Source: Acidobacteriota bacterium
GTDB lineage: Bacteria > Acidobacteriota > Vicinamibacteria > Vicinamibacterales > CAVVIG01
NCBI GenBank assembly: GCA_003222555.1
Contig: QHWL01000319.1
Span: 1 to 6,979 of the forward strand
DNA length: 6,979 bases
Reading direction: 5' to 3'
Part shown: positions 1-6,293 of the stretch, one piece after another
Numbering within the stretch: position 1 is the first letter of the stretch
Layout of the letters: every line of letters starts with the position of its first letter
Notes under the pieces: model-generated
Seen by the model: the letters and a program-made list of their open reading frames with translations, nothing else
The model's database searches: none
Told to the model about the DNA's origin: nothing
Position numbers and translations under genes: made by a program

Positions 1-146
1 TGGCGTTGTCGGTCCGGCCAATCACTCTAACGCTGCCGGCCCCACGTCCAGCGCGTCGGACCATCGCGGGCGCGACGCGGGACGATCGGAAGGTCTGTCG
101 GCCAACCGCGGCTACCAGGCGGCCGAGAACGATCAGGACGCCCTCG

Positions 147-405
147 GGGGTGTTCGTCAATCCGAACGCGCGGACGGTCGCGAGAGGACGGTTCACCGAG
201 CGCGGCTGTACCATCAAGACTGCGGGCGTCTATCGTTTCGCGAAGGAGGTGACGCTCGGCATCGCGGCCCGGTACCAAGACGGTCAGCATTTCGCGCGCT
301 GGTCATCGTCCTAGACCTCAATCAAGGCGCCGAAGCCGTGCGCGCTTCACGGCAGCCGTGCAGCCGCCGCGCGCCATCCACATCGGGCTTCGCCTGACGT
401 TTTGA
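147..405 (+). pseudogene. Degraded C-terminal remnant of a TonB-dependent receptor
   Basis: No single frame gives a protein here, but three consecutive frame segments read like the C-terminus of an Acidobacteria-type TonB-dependent receptor. Segment one (147-299) contains GVFVNPNAR, then GVYRF and LGIAARYQDGQHFAR. Segment two (299-346, another frame) reads LVIVLDLNQGAEAVRA. Segment three (358-405, a third frame) reads VQPPRAIHIGLRLTF followed by TGA, a typical last beta-strand with the terminal Phe expected for outer-membrane barrel insertion. From memory of the family, RYQDGQPFAR, DLNQG.EA.RA and VQPPRA.H.GLR.TF occur in that order, with roughly 60 residues between the last two that are missing here. 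So there is a frameshift near 299 and a frame-changing deletion near 347-358. Bases 1-146 may hold more of the same gene, but I cannot recognise it. It ends 27 bases before the next gene. Confidence 0.6.
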
Positions 406-432
406 AGAGGGGAAACGCCGGGGCCTCCCACG

Positions 433-846
433 ATGAGCGACGTCCTCATTCGGAACTACTACGCGTACTTCAACAATCGCCGGTTCAACGACGCGGCCGA
501 GCTGTTTTCCACCGATGCCGTGCTCGAGCATCCGCCGTTCGAGGGAACGAGGCGCGGGGGCAGCGGCTACATCCAGTTCGCGCAGATGTGGGTGGGCGCC
601 TTCCCGGACGGCACGCTGACCATCGAACACGTCGAACAGCGCGGCGACACGATTTGTGAAGTGGATCTGACCGCAACCGGCACCCACAGCGGAGATTTCG
701 ACATGGGGCCCTTTGGCGTCTTCAAACCCACCGGCGTGAGGGCGACGATCCGCTTCCGCGAGCTGCTGGAAATCCGCATCGGCCAGATCACTTACTCCAG
801 CTTGACGTTCGACGTTCACGAACTGATACGTCAGCTCACGAAATAG
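433..846 (+). CDS. SnoaL-like / NTF2-fold protein (ester-cyclase-like), 137 aa
   Basis: A complete small protein of the SnoaL-like/NTF2-fold superfamily, probably cytoplasmic since no signal peptide is seen. The order of elements fits the fold: an N-terminal helix (about 4-30, with YYAYFNNRRFNDAAELFS), a segment with LEHPPFEG (31-38), a helix containing YIQFAQMW (46-53), the FPDG turn (57-60) common in SnoaL-like ester cyclases, then strands with GDTICEVDLTATGTHSGDF (71-89) and a closing FRELLEIRIGQI (108-119). The family covers polyketide cyclases, hydrolases and many uncharacterised proteins, so the substrate cannot be named. ATG 433 is the only ATG available: an in-frame TGA lies at 403-405 just upstream. 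The nearest purine-rich stretch, AGAGGGG (406-412), is about 20 bases from the start, too far for a good ribosome binding site. No cyclase partner genes are nearby. Confidence 0.82.
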   Translation: MSDVLIRNYYAYFNNRRFNDAAELFSTDAVLEHPPFEGTRRGGSGYIQFAQMWVGAFPDGTLTIEHVEQRGDTICEVDLTATGTHSGDFDMGPFGVFKPTGVRATIRFRELLEIRIGQITYSSLTFDVHELIRQLTK

Positions 847-848
847 GC

Positions 849-865
849 CGCGTCCACAGGACGCG
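849..865 (+). terminator. GC-rich hairpin just after the SnoaL-like gene; possible terminator
   Basis: CGCGTCC (849-855) and GGACGCG (859-865) form a perfect 7-bp stem with a 3-base loop, starting two bases after the stop codon at 844-846. No T-run follows, so this is not a classic Rho-independent terminator. It could protect the 3' end of the transcript or pause polymerase. Confidence 0.35.
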
Positions 866-871
866 CCCTAC

Positions 872-891
872 GTACGGAGGCGGGGCCGTAC
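872..891. repeat. Second short hairpin, abutting element A
   Basis: GTACGG (872-877) pairs perfectly with CCGTAC (886-891) around an 8-base loop. The right arm overlaps the first three bases of element A, so the two structures cannot both form. Its function is unknown; it may belong to the 3' region shared by the two convergent genes. Confidence 0.3.
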
Positions 892-994
892 CACGGTGGT
901 GACGGAGAAGACTCTCGATAAACGAAGGTCACTGTCTTTCTTGGTAGGAACCCGATCCGTGTCCTCCGTTAGTTCCTCGGTGTCCTCCGTGGTA
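889..994. repeat. Inverted-repeat element A (ACGGAGGACACGG family), 106 bp
   Basis: The element has perfect 8-bp inverted ends, TACCACGG (889-896) and CCGTGGTA (987-994). The complementarity continues inward imperfectly, about 15 of 19 positions by eye. The right arm (955-994) holds two copies of the TCCGTGTCCTCCG-type motif about 24 bases apart. It lies between the stop of the SnoaL-like gene and the 3' end of the convergent receptor gene, so transcripts from both sides would carry it. The reverse complement of 955-994 matches 3624-3663 in element B at 35 of 40 positions without gaps. No open frame or transposase is present, so it is a small non-autonomous or structural repeat; MITE-like is one reading, a REP-like transcript hairpin another. 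Confidence 0.75.
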
Positions 995-1047
995 GCGCTT
1001 CAGGTCCGCGCACGAAGCTCCCCGTGGGCCCGGCTCCGCCTCCGACG

Positions 1048-3510
1048 TCATTGCAGCTTGAACCGGACCTCGAACATCACGGATCGCTTGATGATGTCAC
1101 CGAAGATGTGCTGCTGAATGTCCTTGTTGAAGATGTTGGTCGCCTTCACCAGGGTCGTCACTCTCCCCTGCGCCCATTTCATGCCGAAGCTGCCGTTCAC
1201 CATCGTATAGGCGTCGGTGAACCCATGATACGGGCTCGTCAGAACATCGCTCCAGAAGGCTTTGTCGGAGTAATTGACCGATGCGCTGCCGAGAAATCGC
1301 GGGCCATCCAGGTTGAATCCCGTATTGAAGCGATTGGTCGGCGGCAGGGCCAGCTCCTCGAACGGGTACGGATGTGGATCCTCCAGCACAGAGGGTTTTC
1401 CCTGCCACGAGTAATTGCCGAAGGCGGTCAGCGTCTTGCTGATGCGCTCGTCCAGTGAGAGCTCCACGCCTTTCTGGCGCAGCGGGCCGAGATTGAGATA
1501 GGTGAACGCGGTCCTCGGGAGGAAAATCCCGCGCTGTGCGAGGACGGTCAGAATGGAGGCCGGCAGCGGCCACCGCGGGGGCGGGTTCACCGCCGTGTAC
1601 GGATCGAGAGTGACCGGAAGCTGGGAGAAGTTGATGCTGTTGTTCAGGTCGTTCACGTAGAACGCGACGCCGGCCGTCGTCCGTTCGTTGAACGTGCCGG
1701 TATACGCAACCTCGTACGCCGTCAGCGACTCCTCCGTCAATGGGTTCTGCGCCGTCGACCCAATCGGAAGCGTGCTTCCGACGGCACGCACCACGAGCGG
1801 GAACGGCGTGGCCACGGCGGGCTGTAGCGCTGGTGGCAGCAGCGGTGCCAACCCGCTCAGGTCTCTCACGACGATGATGCTCGTGTCCAGATAGTTGTTG
1901 ATGACAGACGGCGACCGGAACGCTTTGTTGAACGACACCCGAATCGAGTGATTGGCGACCGGCTTGAAGATCGCGGCCAATCGAGGCGAGAACACCGGAT
2001 CGCTGAGGTTGCCGAACTTGTCGACGCGGGCGCCGATGGTAAAGCGGACACGATCGGAAAGGAGCTCGTCCTGCAGGTAGGCACCGACCTCGTTCCGATT
2101 CTTCGCGGCAGGTGCGACGGTCAGGTCGAAGTTGTTGCGCCGAACATTGCCTCCGAAGCTCAAGACCTGCCGGCGGCCGACGGGCAGTGAGTCCCCCGCC
2201 TCGAAGTCGTAGGTCTCGGTCGAGAAATTGAGCTGCAGCGGTTTGCCGGTCGCAGGATCGAGAAGCAGCAGGTTGGGCGCTTCGGCATTCACGAAGTTGG
2301 AGAAGAAATTCACCCTGAGCGCCGCTTTGCTGTAGTTGACCTTGGTAAAGCCCATATACGAACCGCGCTGAATGTCGAACGGGCCGAGGCCGGTGTAGAT
2401 AAGCCCCTGCGTGCCCGCGACCCCTCCCTCATAAGTGATCGTGCCGCCGTTGATTTCCTGATCGACGCGAAGATCGAACTTGGGCTGGCTGGTACCGCGG
2501 TTCTGGTAGGCCGTGCCGATTGGACCAGTGCGATCGGCGGGATAGAAGGCGCCGCCGACGGTCGTGGCCGGATTGCGCGGATCGGTAATGAGCGGGATCT
2601 GCCCGGTCGGCCTCGGAAACGCGTCGGAGTTGAAATAGCCGGCCGATACCCTGTACGACCAGCGAGCGTTGGGGGCCTGCGCCACTGTAGCGTTGGCACC
2701 GAACAGCCCGCCAGCGCCCATGCCGGCGGTCGACCCGGCATCCCGGTTCAGGAACCCGCCGTTGAACGTCACGCTTGCGCCTGGCGCCTCACGCGGCGAC
2801 TTCGTGAGGATGTTGACGACGCCGGTGAGCGCGTTGGCGCCCCAGACCGCCGATGCCGGGCCGCGAATAACCTCGATTTGCTTGATGTCGGCCAGGTTGT
2901 TGGGCAGGAAGTCCCAGAGCACGAGCCCGAAGAAATCGAGGTAGAGGGACCTCCCGTCGAGCAGCACGAGTTGCGAATTCGAGAGCGTCGAGGTCGCCTG
3001 ACGATTGGTGATGTTCACATCTCGCGCCGAGAGCTGAATCACGTTGACACCGGGCACCGACCGCAGAAGATCGCCGTAGTTCTGCGCTGGCGTGCTCGAC
3101 AGCACGTCGCTGGTCACCACACTCATCGTGCTCGGCGCATCAATCAGTGTGCTTTCCACTTTCGACGCGGTCACCACGACGGTCTCCCCCAGCCTGCCCA
3201 GCGTCAGCGTGATCGCCGGAACCACGACATTGCTCCCGCCGACGACGAGATCGCCGCGCGTCACCTGCGAAAAGCCGGGCAGCGACACCGTCAGTTGATA
3301 AGTGCCGCTGGCTAGGTTGTTAAAACTGTATGACCCGTCCGACCCGGTCACGGCAAAGGCGCGGCCGCCGGCTCCTGTAAGCTGCACGCTGGCTCCGGGG
3401 ACCACGCCCCCTGATTCATCCACAACGGTGCCCGAAAGGCCACCGGTCTGAGCGGAAGCCGGGACCGCCAGCACCAGAGCCAAACCGAGGATCGCCAACA
3501 GCCGAATCAT
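1048..3510 (-). CDS. TonB-dependent outer-membrane receptor with carboxypeptidase-regulatory-like N-domain
   Basis: An 820-residue outer-membrane receptor that would import a bound ligand using energy passed from TonB-ExbB-ExbD. Order of parts: signal peptide (1-20, cut after ASA, before QT); carboxypeptidase-regulatory-like beta-sandwich (about 24-104, starting GGLSGTVVDESGG); a TonB-box-like ETVVVTAS (109-116); plug domain (about 120-240) with LVLLDGR (181-187) and IEVIRGPASAVWGANA (212-227); then the 22-strand barrel to the end. The plug resembles CirA/FepA/BtuB-type receptors, but the ligand (siderophore, cobalamin, glycan, peptide) cannot be told. The last strand ends VRFKLQ, so the final residue is not the usual aromatic. 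The start is supported by AGGAGG five bases upstream. No transporter or TonB gene adjoins it. It sits alone between repeat elements A and B. Confidence 0.95.
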   Translation of the reverse strand: MIRLLAILGLALVLAVPASAQTGGLSGTVVDESGGVVPGASVQLTGAGGRAFAVTGSDGSYSFNNLASGTYQLTVSLPGFSQVTRGDLVVGGSNVVVPAITLTLGRLGETVVVTASKVESTLIDAPSTMSVVTSDVLSSTPAQNYGDLLRSVPGVNVIQLSARDVNITNRQATSTLSNSQLVLLDGRSLYLDFFGLVLWDFLPNNLADIKQIEVIRGPASAVWGANALTGVVNILTKSPREAPGASVTFNGGFLNRDAGSTAGMGAGGLFGANATVAQAPNARWSYRVSAGYFNSDAFPRPTGQIPLITDPRNPATTVGGAFYPADRTGPIGTAYQNRGTSQPKFDLRVDQEINGGTITYEGGVAGTQGLIYTGLGPFDIQRGSYMGFTKVNYSKAALRVNFFSNFVNAEAPNLLLLDPATGKPLQLNFSTETYDFEAGDSLPVGRRQVLSFGGNVRRNNFDLTVAPAAKNRNEVGAYLQDELLSDRVRFTIGARVDKFGNLSDPVFSPRLAAIFKPVANHSIRVSFNKAFRSPSVINNYLDTSIIVVRDLSGLAPLLPPALQPAVATPFPLVVRAVGSTLPIGSTAQNPLTEESLTAYEVAYTGTFNERTTAGVAFYVNDLNNSINFSQLPVTLDPYTAVNPPPRWPLPASILTVLAQRGIFLPRTAFTYLNLGPLRQKGVELSLDERISKTLTAFGNYSWQGKPSVLEDPHPYPFEELALPPTNRFNTGFNLDGPRFLGSASVNYSDKAFWSDVLTSPYHGFTDAYTMVNGSFGMKWAQGRVTTLVKATNIFNKDIQQHIFGDIIKRSVMFEVRFKLQ

Positions 3511-3515
3511 TCATT

Positions 3516-3521
3516 CCTCCT
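3516..3521 (-). promoter_or_regulatory. Ribosome binding site of the TonB-dependent receptor
   Basis: AGGAGG on the minus strand, five bases before the ATG at 3510-3508. This fixes the start of the receptor. A second ATG four bases further upstream is out of frame. A TTGACG hexamer lies further upstream, but I find no convincing -10 partner, so no promoter is called. Confidence 0.85.
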
Positions 3522-3623
3522 TGCCATCGAACACCGCTTCCAGGGCATGACGTGGATAGCGAAACGCCTGAATAAGTTACACCGCACGTCAAGGTCCTGC
3601 ATATTGGCTTCACAAATAATCTC

Positions 3624-3736
3624 TACCACGGAGGACACGGGCGAACGAACGGAGGACACGGAGAACCTTTGAAGAAAAACTATTGGTTAAACCGTGACCC
3701 CCGTTATCGCGCCTGTTCACCGTGACCACCGTGGTA
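3624..3736. repeat. Inverted-repeat element B (ACGGAGGACACGG family), 113 bp
   Basis: The ends are TACCACGG (3624-3631) and CCGTGGTA (3729-3736). The right part (TTCACCGTGACCACCGTGG, 3715-3733) is complementary to the left arm with only a few mismatches. The left arm carries ACGGAGGACACGG-type motifs twice, as in the inverted right arm of element A. Its centre, around GTGACCCCCGTTATCG, also resembles the reverse complement of A's centre, so the two are homologous over most of their length. It occupies the divergent gap between the receptor (minus) and the small gene at 3750 (plus), where promoters of both must lie. The right end stops 13 bases before that gene's start codon. Confidence 0.75.
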
Positions 3737-3749
3737 GCGCTTTTGTTTC

Positions 3750-4004
3750 GTGGTTGCATTCAAGGTCGTGACTGGTGGTACGCTTTTTCGCGTGGACGAT
3801 CAGCCGACCACGCTGTGGGCGCTGCGCAGAGAAGGCCGCCAAGTCGCCTGCCTTGCGCGACTCGTCTCTTACGGCATCGAGATCGACATCGCGTACGACG
3901 GCGAGGCGGTTGTCACGCGCACGTTTGAGACCGGTGACGAAGCGCTCGCCTGGGCGGAAAAGAAGCGGGCCGAACGCGAGGCCCAGGGATGGTCTCTGCC
4001 GTAA
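3750..4004 (+). CDS. Small protein of unknown function, 84 aa
   Basis: I do not recognise a named family. The protein is soluble-looking, with no signal peptide or membrane segment. The first half looks like beta-strands (FKVVTGGTLFRVDD, then TLWALRREGRQVACLARL and GIEIDIAYDGEAVVTRTF), followed by a charged helix DEALAWAEKKRAEREAQGW (63-81). This strand-rich start plus amphipathic helix suggests a compact alpha/beta domain. The start is uncertain: an in-frame TAG at 3735-3737 leaves GTG 3750 as the first option, with GTG 3768 as a shorter one. There is no clear ribosome binding site before either, because repeat element B ends 13 bases upstream. Codon use is clean and GC-rich like the neighbours, and the reading frame looks more protein-like than its alternatives, so I judge it real. 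It converges on uup. Confidence 0.6.
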   Translation: MVAFKVVTGGTLFRVDDQPTTLWALRREGRQVACLARLVSYGIEIDIAYDGEAVVTRTFETGDEALAWAEKKRAEREAQGWSLP

Positions 4005-4060
4005 AAGTCAGGGTCGTGCACCGGCCACAGTTGACTGAGGGACCCTGGCGAAACGAATTT

Positions 4061-4244
4061 CAACGCAGAGCACGCCGAGTTCGCAGAGGCGCGGCTGCGA
4101 CGGCCCGGCCTGCGTGGCAGGCCGGCGGGCGCCGTCGGATCGGCCCGAACGCATTCGTGTTTCAGGCCGATACCGATGGCACGTCGCTTCGCGACAGCTG
4201 TCGCAGCCGCGCGTCCCTCTGCGGTCTCTGCGCGCTCTGCGTTG
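4061..4244. repeat. Large palindromic element D (CGCAGAG type) with internal hairpins, 184 bp
   Basis: The outer ends CAACGCAGAG (4061-4070) and CTCTGCGTTG (4235-4244) are perfectly complementary. Complementarity resumes with CGCAGAGG on the left and CCTCTGCG on the right, then a perfect 12-bp pair, GCGCGGCTGCGA (4089-4100) with 4201-4212. Inside are further structures: a 9-bp stem CCGGCCTGC/GCAGGCCGG with a 3-base loop (4105-4125); ATCGGCC/GGCCGAT (4139-4145/4165-4171) enclosing CGAA/TTCG; and a perfect 14-bp palindrome GCGACAGCTGTCGC (4191-4204). It fills most of the 303-base gap between the ends of two convergent genes. As RNA it would fold into a long stem with branches on either strand. 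It may act as a bidirectional 3' structure or be a mobile repeat. The rest of the gap (4005-4060, 4245-4307) shows nothing clear. Confidence 0.75.
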
Positions 4245-4307
4245 TACGTCGTCAGTGATACCGCACCTCAGAGTCTGCACCGATACTGAGTCAGTCTCAA
4301 CGCGCCA

Positions 4308-6128
4308 CTACCCGGACCGCGAGTCCAGCTCGTCCCATCGGGCATACACACCATCCAGCACGTGCTGAAGCTCGGCGATCCGCGCCAGTGTCCGAGCGAT
4401 GGCCTCGGCGGACTCGCGGTAAAACTCCGAGTGGGCGACGGTGGCATTCAACGCGCTCTGCTCGGCCTCGAGCACCTCGATGCGCGCGGGCAGATCGGCA
4501 AGCTCGCGCCGCTCCTTGTAGGACAGCTTCTTTTTCGTCGCGACCGCGGACGACTCGGAAGCGCCGCCCGCTCGCGTCCGGCGCCGCGCCGGCGGTGCCG
4601 ACGGCATTGCGGCCGCGCGCTGACGCACCCAGTCGTCGTAGCCGCCCACGTACTCTTGGACTCGGCCGTTGCCTTCGAACACGAACGTGCTGGTCACGAC
4701 GTTGTCAAGAAACGTCCGATCGTGGCTGACCAGGAGCAGCGTGCCGGGCCACTCGACCAGCTGCGCTTCCAGAAGCTCCAGCGTCTCGATATCGAGATCG
4801 TTGGTCGGCTCGTCGAGCACCAGCACGTTGACGGGTCGGGTGAACAGTTTCGCCAGGAGGAGCCGATTGCGCTCGCCGCCGGAGAGGGCCTTCACCGGCG
4901 ACCGCGCCCGCTCGGGCGCGAAGAGAAAGTCTCGAAGAAAGCTGTTCACGTGCCGCGAGCGCCCGTTCACCATCACGGTATCGTTGCCTTCGCCAACGGT
5001 GTCGAACACGGTGCGCTGGGGATCGAGCTGCTCCCGCTGCTGATCGTAGTACGCCACCTGCACGTTTGCACCGCGGCGCACTTCCCCCTCGTCCGGGGGC
5101 AGCTCGCCCAACAGCAGCCGCAGCAACGTCGTCTTTCCCGCACCGTTCGGACCGATGAGGCCGACGCGATCGCCGCGCATCAGGCGCGCGGAAAAATCGC
5201 GGACGACCGCCTGATCGCCGAACGACTTGTTGACGTGCCGCGCGTCGAACACGAGCCGGCCTGGCGCCTCGGCGCGTTCGACGTACAAACGGACAGAGCC
5301 GACCAGCGCGCGCCTCGCCGCACGCTCCGCGCGCATCTCGAGCAGGGCGCGTACCCGTCCTTCGTTGCGCATTCGCCTGGCTTTGACGCCCTGCCGCAGC
5401 CAGGCTTCTTCTTCAGCCAGCCGCTTGTCGAACTTCTCCTGTTCGACGGCCTCGTTGGCGAGCGACTCCTCTTTCCGTCGCTGGAACGTCGCGTAGTCTC
5501 CCGGCCACGACGTCAGCCGGCCGCGATCGAGCTCGACGATACGCGTCGCCAGACGCTGCAGGAATGCGCGATCGTGCGTGACGAATATCACCGCGCCGCC
5601 GTAGCCGGCGAGAAAGTCCTCGAGCCAGGCGATGGCGTCGATGTCGAGATGGTTGGTCGGCTCGTCGAGCAGCAGCAGATCGGGATTGGCGACGAGCGCG
5701 CGGGCGAGCAGGACGCGGCGCCGCCACCCGCCCGAGAGCGTGTTGACGATGGCCTGCGATGGCAGCTTCAGACGCGAGAGGACGCGATCGACCTGGTGGG
5801 CACTGTCCACGCTCGGCACGTGCGGCGGCGCCGCCTCATGTCCCGCCGACGAGCCCAGCTCTTCAGCGACCACCTCGAAGACGGTCCGATCGGTCGAGAG
5901 CGGAACGTCCTGCACCAGGCGGGCGATGCGAAGGCCGGGCTGGCGCCACACCGACCCCTCGTCCGGGGGTTGTTCACCGCTGATGATTTGCAGCAGCGTC
6001 GATTTGCCCGTCCCGTTGCGGCCGATCACCGACACGCGTTCCCGCGCCTCGATCTGCAGCGCGACATCGAGGAGCAGCGGCAAATGCCCGTACGCGATCG
6101 AGACACGGTCCAGGGAAACGAGCGCCAT
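4308..6128 (-). CDS. uup: ABC-F family ATPase, Uup type
   Basis: A soluble ATPase of the ABC-F family, 606 residues from the conserved start. Two ATP-binding cassettes lie in tandem: Walker A GRNGTGKS (36-43), signature LSGGW (131-135), Walker B LLLLDEPTN (151-159) and H-loop THD (184-186); then GPNGAGKT (326-333), LSGGE (415-419), VLVLDEPTND (435-444) and SHD (468-470). Between them is the charged helical linker with KARRMRNEGRVRALLEMRAER (249-269), which in ABC-F proteins reaches the ribosomal tRNA site. The C-terminal KKKLSYKERRELADLP...RWDEL (532-601) is the coiled-coil domain that marks Uup. There are no membrane segments. E. coli Uup binds ribosomes and branched DNA, and its loss raises precise transposon excision. 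The start is ambiguous: ATG 6128 fits homologues but has GGAG only two bases upstream, while the frame continues to a GTG at 6293. Confidence 0.93.
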   Translation of the reverse strand: MALVSLDRVSIAYGHLPLLLDVALQIEARERVSVIGRNGTGKSTLLQIISGEQPPDEGSVWRQPGLRIARLVQDVPLSTDRTVFEVVAEELGSSAGHEAAPPHVPSVDSAHQVDRVLSRLKLPSQAIVNTLSGGWRRRVLLARALVANPDLLLLDEPTNHLDIDAIAWLEDFLAGYGGAVIFVTHDRAFLQRLATRIVELDRGRLTSWPGDYATFQRRKEESLANEAVEQEKFDKRLAEEEAWLRQGVKARRMRNEGRVRALLEMRAERAARRALVGSVRLYVERAEAPGRLVFDARHVNKSFGDQAVVRDFSARLMRGDRVGLIGPNGAGKTTLLRLLLGELPPDEGEVRRGANVQVAYYDQQREQLDPQRTVFDTVGEGNDTVMVNGRSRHVNSFLRDFLFAPERARSPVKALSGGERNRLLLAKLFTRPVNVLVLDEPTNDLDIETLELLEAQLVEWPGTLLLVSHDRTFLDNVVTSTFVFEGNGRVQEYVGGYDDWVRQRAAAMPSAPPARRRTRAGGASESSAVATKKKLSYKERRELADLPARIEVLEAEQSALNATVAHSEFYRESAEAIARTLARIAELQHVLDGVYARWDELDSRSG

Positions 6129-6293
6129 CTCTCCGACCGTACCACGAACGACGATTCTTTTCGATGCCTGCGGCGCTGCTATGAATGCCTGCGGCGCGAC
6201 AATCGATGCTTGCGGCGCTACCACCGATGCCTGCGGCGCTACAATCGATGCCTGCGCGCTACCACGGTGGACACGGAGGGCTACGGAGAGCAC
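6129..6293 (-). other. In-frame upstream extension of uup (55 codons) encoding heptad repeats
   Basis: The uup frame is open from ATG 6128 back to GTG 6293-6291; the next in-frame codon stop upstream is a TGA near 6303-6305. If translated it would add 55 residues: MLSVALRVHRGSA, then QASIVAP, QASVVAP, QASIVAP, QAFIAAP, QAS and a basic linker. GAGGAG five bases before the GTG is a better ribosome binding site than anything before ATG 6128. Against this, Uup homologues start at the ATG, and the extension is made wholly of tandem repeats and part of element C. It may be a translated extension, a short leader, or untranslated DNA that happens to stay open. This and element C account for most of the 322-base gap between uup and the next gene. 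Confidence 0.45.
6165..6248. repeat. 21-bp tandem repeat, four units plus a degenerate fifth
   Basis: The units start at 6165, 6186, 6207 and 6228, each opening TGCCTGCGGCGC (one has TGCTTGCGGCGC) and varying at the end: GACAATCGA, TACCACCGA or TACAATCGA, with the first unit most diverged. A fifth, shortened copy (TGCCTGCGCGCTACCACGG, from 6249) runs directly into the left end of element C. The period is a multiple of three, so unit gain or loss would keep the uup frame. Confidence 0.88.

Noticed and set aside
243..252. AAGGAGGTGA resembling a strong ribosome binding site.
   Set aside because: It encodes KEV within the decayed receptor and no plausible start codon with a protein-like frame follows it.
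6..314. A 102-codon open frame at the left edge taken as a gene.
   Set aside because: Its first half is Arg/Pro/Thr-rich with no structure, and its second half is one of three frame segments of a decayed receptor, so it is not an intact gene.
322..819. A 165-codon open frame on the minus strand across the SnoaL-like gene.
   Set aside because: The plus-strand product has a coherent SnoaL-like pattern; the minus-strand translation has none.
889..994. Full insertion sequence or transposon.
   Set aside because: No transposase frame lies in or near any of the elements, and clear target-site duplications are not visible at the ends.
4008..4280. Open frames on both strands through element D.
   Set aside because: They are created by the palindromic CGCAGAG repeat and give Arg-rich products with no homology I can see.
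6165..6248. CRISPR array.
   Set aside because: The 21-bp units are directly adjacent with no spacers.
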